DNA of 64,000 bases. It comes from Kaistia algarum. GTDB lineage: Bacteria; Pseudomonadota; Alphaproteobacteria; Rhizobiales; Kaistiaceae. The translations under genes were made by a program, and so were the position numbers. The DNA lies in assembly GCF_026343945.1 (NCBI RefSeq), contig NZ_JAPKNJ010000001.1, positions 310,001-374,000 on the forward strand, in the 5' to 3' direction. Under the pieces are notes generated by a model. That model was not told the origin of the DNA. It did not search any database and worked only from the letters and a program-made list of their open reading frames with translations. Below, piece by piece: positions 1-10,281 of this stretch (position 1 is the stretch's first letter; each line of letters begins with the position of its first letter).

Positions 1-1
1 A

Positions 2-598
2 TCAGCCCGGCAGCAGAACCGTGTCGACCACGTGGATCACGCCGTTCGACTGATTGACGTCGGCGATCGTGACCTTCGCCTTGTTGCCAGCGGCGTCGGT
101 GACGATCACGTCCTTGCCGTCGAGCGAGAACTTCAGAACGGCTCCGTTGACGGTCTTGACCTCGGCGGTTCCGCCGCCCTTCTGGATCGCGTCGATAACG
201 TCCTTGGCGGCGAGTTTGCCGGGGACGACGTGATAGGTCAGGATCGCGACGAGCTTCGCCTTGTTCTCGGGCATCACCAGCGTCTCGACCGTGCCGGCCG
301 GGAGCTTGGCGAAGGCTTCATTGGTCGGCGCGAACACGGTGAACGGCCCGGGACCGGACAGCGTTTCGACCAGTCCGGCGGCCTTCACGGCGGCGACAAG
401 CGTCGTGTGGTCCTTCGAATTGACCGCGTTCTCGATGATGTTCTTCGAGGGATACATCGCGGCGCCGCCGACCATGACGGTGTCTTCGGCGAAGGCTGCG
501 GGGGCGGTAAAGGCAGCGCCGCTTGCAAGCACGCTTGCAAGCGCGAGGGCGCGAGAAACCCTGGCGATGGACGAGATCTTGGCGTTTGTCGGGATCAT
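2..598 (-). CDS. Secreted fasciclin-domain protein (copy 1)
   Basis: A 198-aa protein with an N-terminal signal peptide (hydrophobic stretch about residues 15-37, cleavage near AFA-ED) followed by one fasciclin (FAS1) domain. The FAS1 hallmarks are visible: VNSKDHTTLVAAVKAAGL, the H1-type box GPFTVFAPTNEAFAKLP, and the TYHVVPGK and GVIHVVDTVLLP segments near the C terminus. FAS1 proteins act outside the cytoplasm in adhesion or matrix roles; the ligand here is unknown. The ATG is preceded by GGAGACCACC, a good ribosome site. It lies downstream of a close paralogue in the same direction, so it is a tandem duplicate. The stop codon falls at the very left edge of the window. Confidence 0.9.
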   Translation of the reverse strand: MIPTNAKISSIARVSRALALASVLASGAAFTAPAAFAEDTVMVGGAAMYPSKNIIENAVNSKDHTTLVAAVKAAGLVETLSGPGPFTVFAPTNEAFAKLPAGTVETLVMPENKAKLVAILTYHVVPGKLAAKDVIDAIQKGGGTAEVKTVNGAVLKFSLDGKDVIVTDAAGNKAKVTIADVNQSNGVIHVVDTVLLPG

Positions 599-638
599 GG
601 TGGTCTCCGTTGCGGTCTGTTCATCCTGGGGGAAAGAA

Positions 639-667
639 GCGCGCCGGCGGGAGGAGAGCCGGCGCGC
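639..667 (-). terminator. Rho-independent terminator of fasciclin copy 2
   Basis: A perfect 10-bp stem (gcgcgccggc / gccggcgcgc) encloses a 9-nt loop. Read on the minus strand it is followed by TTCTTTCC, a modest T-rich tail. It lies just after the stop codon of the fasciclin gene at 679-1251 and before the next fasciclin gene, so the two copies are probably only partly co-transcribed. Confidence 0.6.
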
Positions 668-678
668 CGCGGGGCCGT

Positions 679-1251
679 TTAGCCCGGGAGGAGAACGGTG
701 TTGATGACGTGGATCACGCCGTTCGACTGTTCGACATTGGGGATCGTGACCTTGGCCGTGTCGCCCTTGGCGTCCATGATCAGGACCGACTTGCCTTTGC
801 GCATGAAGGTCAGGGACTCACCGTTGACGGTCTTGAACTCGGCCTTGCCGCCGCCCTTCTTGATCGCGGCGACGATGTCAGCAGCGGAAACATGACCCGG
901 CAGCACGTGGTAGGTCAGGATCGCGGTCAGGGTCTTCTTGTTCTCCGGCTTGACCAGCATCTCGACCGTGCCCTTGGGCAGCTTGGCGAAGGCGGCGTTG
1001 GTCGGAGCAAATACGGTGAACGGCCCGGGACCGGACAGGGTCTCGACCAGGCCGGCTGCCTTCACGGCGGCGACGAGCGTCGTATGATCCTTCGAGTTGA
1101 CGGCGTTCTCGACGATGTTCTTCGACGGATACATCGGCGCGCCACCGACCATCACGGTCTTGGCGAAGGACGGGCTCGACACGGCGACGGTGCCCGTGAT
1201 GGCGATGGCAGCGATGGCAGCGGCCCGCATAGCGTTCGAAAAGACATGCAT
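679..1251 (-). CDS. Secreted fasciclin-domain protein (copy 2)
   Basis: A 190-aa paralogue of the neighbouring gene. A signal peptide covers about residues 1-30 (AAAIAAIAITGTVAVSSPSFA, then K), and a single FAS1 domain fills the rest, with GPFTVFAPTNAAFAKLP and the C-terminal GVIHVINTVLLPG. The stretch from the signal cleavage site through the first FAS1 box is almost identical to copy 1, while the second half differs more. That pattern fits a fairly recent tandem duplication. The ATG has GGGAGATAACGAAC upstream. In mycobacteria, FAS1 proteins MPT70/MPT83 are controlled by SigK/RskA, and a sigma/RskA-like pair lies 3-4 kb to the right here. That regulatory link is inference. Confidence 0.9.
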   Translation of the reverse strand: MHVFSNAMRAAAIAAIAITGTVAVSSPSFAKTVMVGGAPMYPSKNIVENAVNSKDHTTLVAAVKAAGLVETLSGPGPFTVFAPTNAAFAKLPKGTVEMLVKPENKKTLTAILTYHVLPGHVSAADIVAAIKKGGGKAEFKTVNGESLTFMRKGKSVLIMDAKGDTAKVTIPNVEQSNGVIHVINTVLLPG

Positions 1252-1613
1252 GTTCGTTATCTCCCGATCTTCGATCGGCGATTCAATAGATCGCGATCTG
1301 TTGCCCGTTTCTCAGACGATCCGGAGGCAAAGCTGCCCCGGCATCGATCCAACAAGGTCGACATCAATCCCACTAACGTGAAGGATGCCTCCCGCTATAT
1401 TTGGACCGACATTTTCGTTGCTCTGATTTTGTCGGTCACATGAGCTTATACGGAAGCTTTTCCTATCTGGTTTCGGTCCGCACCGCCCGGATCGATCACG
1501 AACGCGTGATCCTGTTCGGAGCAATTCGTTCTGAGGGAGGACCGCGACGTAGGATGACTTTGCTTGCGCGGCGAAATTCACGGACCTATGGTCCGCAACC
1601 TGCGGAGCTTTTC

Positions 1614-2792
1614 ATGAAGACGACCAATCCCGTCTATACGGGCCTGCCGACGACGATTTTCGAGGTTATGTCGCGCCTTGCGATCGAGCATGGCTCGATC
1701 AATCTCGGGCAGGGTTTTCCCGACGTCGATGGACCGGAGGATCTTCGCCGCCTCGCGGCCGATGCCCTCATCGCCGGACCCAATCAATATCCCCCGATGA
1801 TGGGACTGCCCGAACTGAGGCAGGCCGTGGCCGAGGCCGATCGGCGCTTCTATGGACTGGAGCTCGATTGGAAGCGCGAGATCCTCGTTACCTCCGGCGC
1901 GACCGAGGCTCTCTCCGACATCATCACGGCGCTGATCGAGCCCGGCGACGAGATCGTGCTGATCGAGCCGCTTTATGACTGCTATCTGCCGCTGGTGCGC
2001 CGGGCCGGCGGCATTCCGAGGCTGGTGCGCCTGACGCCGCCGGAATGGAAGCTCGACGTTGCCGCGCTCGAAGCTGCCTTTTCGCCCAAGACCAAGGCCA
2101 TCCTCATCAACAACCCGATGAACCCGGCCGCCAAGGTGTTCAGCCGGGCGGAACTGGCAGTGATCGCCGAACTCTGCGTGCGCTTTGACGCCTACGCGAT
2201 CTGCGACGAGGTCTACGAGCATATCGCCTTCGATGGCCGCGACCATATCCCGCTGATGACCCTCCCCGGCATGCGCGAGCGCGCGATCCGGATCGGCTCG
2301 GCCGGTAAGACCTTCTCTTTCACCGGCTGGAAAGTCGGCTATGTCGCGGCGGCGCCGACCCTGCTCGACCCGATCGCCAAGGCGCACCAGTTCACGACCT
2401 TCACGACGCCGCCGCATCTGCAAAAGGCGGTTGCGGTTGGCCTGGCCAAAGGCGACGACTATTACGCGGAGCTGTCGGGCGCGCTGGCAGCCAAGCGCGA
2501 CCGCCTCGCCGCCGGTCTCGCCGCGCTAGGCTTCGGCGTCGTGCCGTGCGAGGGGACCTATTTCGTCTCCGCCGACGTCTCGCCGCTCGGCCTCGGCGCC
2601 AACGACGTAGAGCTATGCCGGCGCATGACCATCGAGGCAGGAGTCACGGCCGTCCCGGTCTCCGCCTTCTATGCCGAGAACGGCCCGTCGCATTTCGTCC
2701 GTTTCTGCTTCTCGAAGCGCGATGAGATTCTGGACGAGGCGCTGGCACGGCTCGGAACATGGATCGAGGGATTGCGCCGCGCCGTCGCCTGA
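1614..2792 (+). CDS. PLP-dependent class I/II aminotransferase
   Basis: A 392-aa fold-type I aminotransferase. Family features are INLGQGFPDVDGP near the N terminus, the cofactor region TSGATEAL, NNPMNPAAKVF with the conserved Asn/Pro, the ICDEVYEHI segment (PLP ring Asp and Tyr), and the Schiff-base lysine in GSAGKTFSFTGWKVGY. The C-terminal FVRFCFSKR carries the substrate-carboxylate arginine. The sequence resembles the kynurenine/DapC/methionine branch; the amino donor cannot be fixed from sequence. The reading frame extends upstream to 1401, but the ATG at 1614 has GGAG seven bases ahead and starts where the family homology begins. It stands alone between divergent and convergent neighbours. 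Confidence 0.9.
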   Translation: MKTTNPVYTGLPTTIFEVMSRLAIEHGSINLGQGFPDVDGPEDLRRLAADALIAGPNQYPPMMGLPELRQAVAEADRRFYGLELDWKREILVTSGATEALSDIITALIEPGDEIVLIEPLYDCYLPLVRRAGGIPRLVRLTPPEWKLDVAALEAAFSPKTKAILINNPMNPAAKVFSRAELAVIAELCVRFDAYAICDEVYEHIAFDGRDHIPLMTLPGMRERAIRIGSAGKTFSFTGWKVGYVAAAPTLLDPIAKAHQFTTFTTPPHLQKAVAVGLAKGDDYYAELSGALAAKRDRLAAGLAALGFGVVPCEGTYFVSADVSPLGLGANDVELCRRMTIEAGVTAVPVSAFYAENGPSHFVRFCFSKRDEILDEALARLGTWIEGLRRAVA

Positions 2793-2839
2793 CCGCCGCC
2801 CGCCGATAGGTTACGGGCTCCCATCGAAGCGTTTCGGCG

Positions 2840-4345
2840 CTAACGGGTGATCCGCTCGATCGGAATGAGCATCACCACGTGAAGGCCGCTCTCCTGCCAG
2901 TGGAATTCAAGTTCGCCGCCCAGTTGGCCGGCGATACTCATGCTGGCGAGGCGGCTTCCGAAGCCCTGATAGCGCGGCGGCCCCGAGACAGGTGGCCCGC
3001 CGGCTTCGACCCAATCCAGGCGCAGGTTCTCTCCCACCTGCGATCCGCGGATCGTCAACGTACCTTCCGCCGTCGACAGCGAGCCGTATTTTGACGAGTT
3101 CGTCGCCAATTCGTGCAGCACCAGCGCTAGGCTCGTTGCCGCGACCACACCGACTTCCACCTCGGGAGCCTCGATCGTGAGCTGCTCCGGCCGAAGGAGG
3201 TGCGGCGACAGGATGGCCTGGAAAAGATCGGCGAACGTCGTCTTTTCGATCTGGTCGAGTTCCGCCGTGATCGCCGGGCGGATCAGTTCATGTGCCGAGG
3301 CGAGCGCGACGAGGCGGCCGCGCAGAACGCCAGCCATCTCGTCGACGGTGCGGGCCGTGCGAGCCGTCATCGTGACCATGCCGCCGATGATCGCGAAGGT
3401 ATTTTTGATTCGGTGGTGCAATTCGCGAACAAGCAGGCGCCGCTTTTCTTCCGATGCACGCCGGTCGCTCACATCCACTGCCGCGCCGGAAACCCGAACC
3501 GCCCGTCCCGATCCGTCGCGAGAGGCCGTGCCGCGGATCATCACCCAGCGAATCGAGCCATCGGAATGCAGCAGGCGATGTTCGAGAGCAATGTCGCCGC
3601 CAGTCTCGATCGCGTGGCGGATCTCTTCCTCGACGGGCTCGCGATCCTCGGGATGGATCGCGGCCGTAAATTCGGATCGCGGCACGCCAAGGCGCGCTCG
3701 CTCTCCGTCGACCGAATAGAAGGCAGCGAAACGCTCATCGGTGAACATTTGCCCCGTCGCCAGATGCCAATCCCAAATCCCGATGACGCCAGCGGCGTTC
3801 AGAGCGTGGGAGAGACGCTCGCGATTGAGTTCCGCTTCCGCCTCGGCGAAATGGCGCCGGGTAGTCTCATGGACGATTGCCAGGACGCCCGCCGGCATGC
3901 CGGCTTCGTCAAATATCGGGCTGTAGTCGAGATCGAGCCAGACGTCCTCGGCAAAGCCGTTTCGCATCAGCACGAAATGCATGTCCTCGAACGACAGCGT
4001 CTCGCCACGAAATCCCGTTTCCAGAACGCGGCTGTTGAAGCTCGCCGCTTCCGGCCAGCTGTCGAGAACCTTGGAGCCGAGGATGGAGGGGTGGCGCGCA
4101 CCGGCGATTTCGGCATAGCCGGCATTGTAGAACATGATGCCATCTTCGCCCCAAAGCAGGGCGAGCGGCACCTTGGACGACAGCATGAAGGATAGCGTGG
4201 CGCGGAGATGGGAGGGCCACGCATCGATCGGACCAACCGCTGTCCGCTCCCAGCCATAGTTCGCGATCAGGCGCGCGACGTCGCCGCCATGAGACAGAAA
4301 TGCCGGAACGCCCAACCCGTCGCCTGTGCCGACGATTTCACGCAT
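2840..4345 (-). CDS. PAS-domain HWE-type sensor histidine kinase
   Basis: About 501 aa with no membrane segment, so a cytoplasmic sensor. It has an N-terminal PAS-like region (about 20-165, containing NAGYAEIAGA and a PAC-like end), a second PAS/PAC (about 178-300, EHRLLHSDGSIRWVMIRG), then an H-box ELHHRIKNTFAIIGG with the phospho-acceptor His near 311. The ATPase region follows (LHELATNSSKYGSLS). The HRIKN box and ATPase layout are those of the HWE/HisKA_2 kinases common in Hyphomicrobiales, often light- or general-stress-linked. No response regulator is adjacent. The frame opens with TTG at 4351; the in-frame ATG at 4345 is preferred. Confidence 0.85.
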   Translation of the reverse strand: MREIVGTGDGLGVPAFLSHGGDVARLIANYGWERTAVGPIDAWPSHLRATLSFMLSSKVPLALLWGEDGIMFYNAGYAEIAGARHPSILGSKVLDSWPEAASFNSRVLETGFRGETLSFEDMHFVLMRNGFAEDVWLDLDYSPIFDEAGMPAGVLAIVHETTRRHFAEAEAELNRERLSHALNAAGVIGIWDWHLATGQMFTDERFAAFYSVDGERARLGVPRSEFTAAIHPEDREPVEEEIRHAIETGGDIALEHRLLHSDGSIRWVMIRGTASRDGSGRAVRVSGAAVDVSDRRASEEKRRLLVRELHHRIKNTFAIIGGMVTMTARTARTVDEMAGVLRGRLVALASAHELIRPAITAELDQIEKTTFADLFQAILSPHLLRPEQLTIEAPEVEVGVVAATSLALVLHELATNSSKYGSLSTAEGTLTIRGSQVGENLRLDWVEAGGPPVSGPPRYQGFGSRLASMSIAGQLGGELEFHWQESGLHVVMLIPIERITR

Positions 4346-4454
4346 TACCAATGCCTTGCCACGAGAGCAGGTCCCCGATCCACTTCGGCTCCACAGCCCC
4401 CAACGACTTCACCACGATCGGGTTGCGAGGCTCGATCGGAATGTCGGTTCACCC

Positions 4455-5132
4455 TCATTCCGCGGGCAGCAGCGCGCCCGTGAAGACCACGGGGCCGGTT
4501 GCCTGACCGGTGGGCGAGCCGCCTTTCGGCTCGACGGATATCGCCAACAATTCGCCGGGTTTCAGGGACACTTGCAACGCCTTCAGGTCCGAGATGGCGT
4601 CTGCCGTTCCGAGAGAAACGGTCGGCCCGGAGGCCGGAACCTGCCAGAGTTCGAAACTGTGATCGGGGGGCGGCGCGTCTCCGACACGTCGCAGGCGAAT
4701 GGTCCGAGCCTCTGTATCGACCGATGCGACGAACGCCGGCTTGCCACCTTCGCCGCCGAGGATTGCGACATAGCTCGCGCCGGCCGGCGGTGCGACCTGC
4801 CGTTCGCCGATGATCACGACAGCGAGTATCGACGCGGCGAATAGCGTCGCCGCCGTCGCGAAGCGCCAACGCCGCACCGAACGCTGCAGCCGCACGACGC
4901 GGTCGCCGAGCCCATCGCGGATCCGCGCCTCGATCTTCGGCCACACGATATTGGGCGGCTCAGCCTCCCCGGCAAGATCGGCCAATGGCTGGAGGCGCTC
5001 AGCCCATTGCGCCACAGCGGCAGCAAGCGCCGGCTCGCGATGCAGCCGCGCCTCGACCTCGGCTCGCTCGGATGCATCGAGCGTCCCGAGGACATATTCC
5101 CCCGCCAGACCCTCCAGATCGTCATCCGCCAC
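4455..5132 (-). CDS. RskA-like anti-sigma factor
   Basis: A 225-aa membrane anti-sigma factor. The N-terminal cytoplasmic region (AGEYVLGTLDASERAEVEARL) is the zinc-free anti-sigma fold seen in RskA. One transmembrane helix sits at about 92-110 (FATAATLFAASILAVVIIG), and the C-terminal periplasmic part resembles the RskA domain (FELWQVPASG, GELLAISVEPKGG). It starts with GTG inside the end of the upstream sigma gene (11-nt overlap), and an AAGGAG site lies seven bases before the GTG. Overlap implies translational coupling, so sigma factor and inhibitor are made together. Release is presumably by regulated proteolysis, as known for the family. Confidence 0.88.
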   Translation of the reverse strand: MADDDLEGLAGEYVLGTLDASERAEVEARLHREPALAAAVAQWAERLQPLADLAGEAEPPNIVWPKIEARIRDGLGDRVVRLQRSVRRWRFATAATLFAASILAVVIIGERQVAPPAGASYVAILGGEGGKPAFVASVDTEARTIRLRRVGDAPPPDHSFELWQVPASGPTVSLGTADAISDLKALQVSLKPGELLAISVEPKGGSPTGQATGPVVFTGALLPAE

Positions 5133-5766
5133 CGAGGCACTCCTTCAACGAGATCAAGCTCCGCCGCAACAAGGTCTTCACGGTCGCTACCGGGCGGTCG
5201 AAACGATGCGACAATTCCTCCCGGCTCCAGCCATAACAATAGGCAAGCAACACCATGCCACGCCGGTCGACGTCCAATCCGTCGATGCAGCGGCGAAGCT
5301 GGCGCGAGGCGAGCACATCCGGCACGGATCCGGGAGCAGCGAGCCGATCGGCAAGTTCTTCATCGATCACCACCGCCGTGGCAGAGATCCGCTCGGCGCC
5401 GCGTCGGATGCTGTCGATCGCGGTATTGCGCGCGATCGTCGTCATCCAGGTGATCGGCGAGGCCAGCGTCGGATCAAACGCATCCGCGTGATCCCATATC
5501 CGCATGAAGGCCTCTTGTAGCGCTTCTTCCGCCGTGGCCTCGCTTATGGTGATACGGCGAATGACGGCGAAGAGTTTCGCGGAGCAGCGATCATAAAGTC
5601 GCTTGAACGACGTCTCGTTCCGTCGGGACACATCCGCCAGCAGCGCGACCAGTTCCCGCTGTCGCGCCTCTGCGTCGGCAATCTCAGCCAAGCCGTCCTC
5701 CACGACACCCTCGCGCCCAACATAGGGCAAGCATCGTCGTTCGGCCATCTCTGTCGAACGCGCCAC
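5122..5766 (-). CDS. ECF sigma factor (SigK-like)
   Basis: A 214-aa ECF sigma-70 protein. Region 2 is visible at about 55-115 (FKRLYDRCSAKLFAVIRRI, EEALQEAFMRIWDHADAFDP, SPITWMTTIARNTAIDSIRR), and region 4 at about 155-205 (DRRGMVLLAYCYGWSREELS, RPVATVKTLLRRSL). It is encoded immediately ahead of, and overlapping, the RskA-like gene, the standard sigma/anti-sigma arrangement. The frame starts at a GTG; an in-frame ATG seven codons later is an alternative. It is divergent from the ABC-F gene across a 63-bp gap. Region 4 is of the type seen in SigK/SigL group proteins. Confidence 0.9.
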   Translation of the reverse strand: MARSTEMAERRCLPYVGREGVVEDGLAEIADAEARQRELVALLADVSRRNETSFKRLYDRCSAKLFAVIRRITISEATAEEALQEAFMRIWDHADAFDPTLASPITWMTTIARNTAIDSIRRGAERISATAVVIDEELADRLAAPGSVPDVLASRQLRRCIDGLDVDRRGMVLLAYCYGWSREELSHRFDRPVATVKTLLRRSLISLKECLGGG

Positions 5767-5829
5767 GTGGCGAGATCGGCTTCCGAGGTAAGGCTTGCCC
5801 GCGGCCGGCCGGCAGCCTAAACCCCCGCC

Positions 5830-7635
<1,806 letters not shown>

Positions 7636-8682
7636 TCAGATCGGCCGGACGCTGTCGCGCACGACGAGTTGGCATTTCAAGCGGACATGCGAGATCGACA
7701 CCTCGCCGTCCTTGCCGGTCATGCGGCGCAGGAGATCGCGTGCCGCCAGCGTGCCAAGTTCCGTGCGCGGCTGGCGCATGGTGGTGAGCGCGGGATCGTA
7801 GTGGACGGCATATTCGGTATCGTCGAAGCCGGCGACAGAGACATCGCCGGGTATGTCGAGGCCCTGGTTCTTGAGCTGCCGCATGAAACCGAACGCCATC
7901 TCGTCGGCGGCAACGAACACGGCGGTTGGACGATCGTCCAGTGCGAAGAACCGCGAAGCGGCGCGCTCTCCTGAGCCGAAATCATAGTTGGTCGCGCCGT
8001 GCCAAAGAAGCGCGGGATCGACGGGAAGTCCGGCGGCGCGGAGCGCGTCGCCATAGCCCAGGCTCCGCTCGCGCGCTTCGAGGCTCGTATCGGCACCGGC
8101 GATGTGGGCGATGCGGCGGTGACCCCTGGCAATCAGATACGCGACCATTGCTGAGGCCGCTTGCCGATTGTCGACGTCGAATACCGAGAACTCGTCGGTG
8201 CCGGGGATTTCCGAGAACATCAGGGACATCGGCACAAGATCGGGGATCTGCACGAATTGCTCGTCGCGCGGAATATTGCCGGTGATGACGAGCACCCCAT
8301 CGACCTGGCCGGCGCGGATCAGGCGGGCGTAATGCGTCTCGCGTCGCGGGCTGTTGCGCGCATAGCCGATCAGCACGCCGTAGCCTGCCTCGGAAAATAC
8401 CTCCTCCAGAGCGTTCAGCACGGGGGTGAAGAACGAGTTGCCGATGCCCGGCAGCAGCACCAGAACCATGCGCGTCGACTTGGCCCGCAGCGACCGCGCT
8501 GCAGCATTCGGTGTGTAGCCGGTCTCGCGTATGGCGGTTAAGACAGCCTCCCGGGTCGCCTCGGTAACTCTGTCCGGCAGGGCAATCGCGCGGCTCACGG
8601 TTGCAGTGGAAACTCCAGCACGCCTCGCAACATCCTGAATCGTAACCGATCGCGTCACCGGCGCCCCCTTGTCAGAAGCCAT
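7636..8682 (-). CDS. LacI-family transcriptional regulator
   Basis: A 348-aa regulator. The N-terminal LacI helix-turn-helix is clear at residues 12-60 (VTIQDVARRAGVSTATVSRAI, then the hinge NAAARSLRAKSTR). A periplasmic-binding-protein-like effector domain follows (VLVLLPGIGNSFFTPVLNALEEVF, ITGNIPRDEQF, VSVAGFDDTEYAVHYDPALTTMRQP). It is divergent from the sugar ABC operon. The 14-bp palindrome at 8775-8788 in the shared upstream region is a typical LacI-family operator, so it most likely represses that operon and itself until the transported sugar or a derivative binds. The stop codon abuts the stop of the ABC-F gene. Confidence 0.92.
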   Translation of the reverse strand: MASDKGAPVTRSVTIQDVARRAGVSTATVSRAIALPDRVTEATREAVLTAIRETGYTPNAAARSLRAKSTRMVLVLLPGIGNSFFTPVLNALEEVFSEAGYGVLIGYARNSPRRETHYARLIRAGQVDGVLVITGNIPRDEQFVQIPDLVPMSLMFSEIPGTDEFSVFDVDNRQAASAMVAYLIARGHRRIAHIAGADTSLEARERSLGYGDALRAAGLPVDPALLWHGATNYDFGSGERAASRFFALDDRPTAVFVAADEMAFGFMRQLKNQGLDIPGDVSVAGFDDTEYAVHYDPALTTMRQPRTELGTLAARDLLRRMTGKDGEVSISHVRLKCQLVVRDSVRPI

Positions 8683-8743
8683 CGGCTCATTCTCCTCCCC
8701 GTGTTTTCGAGACTGTTCTTTTGCAGTGCAAAATAAATTCGCG

Positions 8744-8771
8744 TTGACAGTGGTCTCGGGAAGTATACGTT
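8744..8771 (+). promoter_or_regulatory. Likely sigma-70 promoter of the sugar ABC operon
   Basis: A perfect TTGACA at 8744-8749 is followed after 16 bases by TACGTT, a weak -10. It points toward the binding-protein gene and lies directly upstream of the LacI-type palindrome, which would then cover the transcription start region. The -10 assignment is tentative. Confidence 0.5.
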
Positions 8772-8774
8772 AGA

Positions 8775-8788
8775 TGTAATCGATTACA
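8775..8788. promoter_or_regulatory. LacI-family operator palindrome
   Basis: TGTAATCGATTACA is a perfect 14-bp inverted repeat with the central CG step typical of LacI/GalR-family operators. It sits between the divergent LacI regulator and the sugar operon, just downstream of a TTGACA box, where repressor binding would block transcription. Confidence 0.75.
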
Positions 8789-8884
8789 AGAATTCGGGCG
8801 CTCAAGTCCGGTGAAATCGGAGGCGAACGTTCGATCGGGCAGGCAAGCTCCGAGCGGGCAGCCTAAACAGGGAGGTGAGGAAGC

Positions 8885-10147
8885 ATGAGACACCTGAGCA
8901 AGATGCTCCTGGGTGCCGTCGCGGCGGTGGCCTTGGCCGGCGCCAGCAGCGCGGCGTACGCGACCGATGTGGAAGTCATCCACTGGTGGACGTCCAAGGG
9001 CGAGTCGGCAGCGGTTTCGCAATTCGCCAAGGCCGTCGACAATGACGGCGCCGGCGACCATTGGGTCGACAGCGCCATTGCTCTCGGCGAGACCGCGCGC
9101 GCCACGGTGATGCAGCGCGTTCTCGGCGGTGATCCGCCTGCCGCCGCCCAGTTCAATCCGGGCCGGCAGTATGAGGAACTGATCAAGGGCGGCAAGTTGC
9201 TCGACCTGACCGACGTGGCCACGGCTGGCAAGTGGGACGAAATCATCCGGCCGAAAGCGATCGCCAGCGCCTGCCTCGTCGATGGCCATTGGTGGTGCGT
9301 CCCGGTCAACATCCATTCGAACTACTGGGCCTGGTACTCCAAGCCGGCATTCGAAAAGGCCGGCGTGCCGGAGCCGAAGAGCCTTGCCGACTTCGTAGCC
9401 GCGGCGCCGAAGCTCAAGGAGGCCGGAATCATTCCGTTCGCCATCGGCGGCGACGGCAATGGCTGGCAGATTCAGCTCCTGTTCCAGGACATGGTGACCG
9501 AGGCGCTCGGCGTCGAAGCTCGCGACAAGATGTACACGACGAAGAGCGCCGAGATCGCCGGCGGGCCGGAAATGAAGGGCGTCTTCGAGCAGCTGCGGAC
9601 GCTGAAGCAGTATACCGATGACGGCTACGCGAACCGGAACTGGAACGACACCACCAATCTCGTCATCACCAACAAGGCGGGACTTCAGGTGATGGGCGAC
9701 TGGGCGCGCGGCGAGTTCGCGGCGGCTGGCATGACCGGCGTCAAGGACTTCGGCTGCATGATCGGCCTCAACGAGAGCAAGCCGGTCGTCAGCACGGACG
9801 GCGACATCGTCGTGTTCTTCAAGCAGGACAATCCGGAACTGGAAGCCGCCCAGAAGCGCATGGCCGCGCTGCTGATCAGCCCGGAAGTCCAGGTCGCTTT
9901 CAACAACGCCAAGGGCTCCATGCCAGTGCGTGGCGACGTCGATCTCGGCTCGGCCGATCCGTGCATGCAGAAGGCGCTGGAGGCCGTCAAGGATCCGGCC
10001 AAGATCGTCACGGCGACGAACCGGTTCATCACCGAGAACACCAACCAGCAGCTCAACGAGCTGGTTGCCCAGTACTTCGCCGACGACTCCGTCACGGCGG
10101 ATGCTGCCACGGCTAAGTTCGCGGAAATCATCAAGAACTCCGACTAG
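8885..10147 (+). CDS. Sugar ABC transporter substrate-binding protein
   Basis: A 420-aa family-1 extracellular solute-binding protein. A Sec signal peptide covers about residues 1-26 (MLLGAVAAVALAGASSAAYA), and the mature protein starts TDVEVIHWWTSKGES. That opening and the segments GGDPPAAAQFNPG, PVNIHSNYWAWYSKPAFEKAG and MGDWARGEF resemble glucose/mannose-type or glucoside binding proteins. It acts in the periplasm, delivering sugar to the two permeases encoded next. The ATG is preceded by GGAGGTGAGGAAGC, a strong ribosome site. It is the first gene of a six-gene operon under likely LacI control. The exact sugar cannot be read from sequence. Confidence 0.93.
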   Translation: MRHLSKMLLGAVAAVALAGASSAAYATDVEVIHWWTSKGESAAVSQFAKAVDNDGAGDHWVDSAIALGETARATVMQRVLGGDPPAAAQFNPGRQYEELIKGGKLLDLTDVATAGKWDEIIRPKAIASACLVDGHWWCVPVNIHSNYWAWYSKPAFEKAGVPEPKSLADFVAAAPKLKEAGIIPFAIGGDGNGWQIQLLFQDMVTEALGVEARDKMYTTKSAEIAGGPEMKGVFEQLRTLKQYTDDGYANRNWNDTTNLVITNKAGLQVMGDWARGEFAAAGMTGVKDFGCMIGLNESKPVVSTDGDIVVFFKQDNPELEAAQKRMAALLISPEVQVAFNNAKGSMPVRGDVDLGSADPCMQKALEAVKDPAKIVTATNRFITENTNQQLNELVAQYFADDSVTADAATAKFAEIIKNSD

Positions 10148-10163
10148 CGTCGGCTGAACGGAA

Positions 10164-10192
10164 GGAGGTGCCGTCGCCATGGCGGCACCTCC
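10164..10192 (+). other. Intercistronic stem-loop after the binding-protein gene
   Basis: A perfect 10-bp stem (ggaggtgccg / cggcacctcc) with a 9-nt loop lies 17 bases after the binding-protein stop codon. No T-run follows, so it is not a standard terminator. Such hairpins commonly protect the upstream mRNA end and raise binding-protein levels relative to permeases. Confidence 0.6.
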
Positions 10193-10281
10193 GTCACGCC
10201 GAACAGCCGGCATGGGCGCCGATGTCGTAGCGCGCCCGCGGTCCCCTTATTGTTCTGTCAGATGACCGGGCGTATTTCGCG

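Noticed and set aside
8687..10213. 508-aa minus-strand frame
   Set aside because: Antisense to the sugar-binding-protein gene, covers the LacI operator region, and has no motif; a GC shadow.
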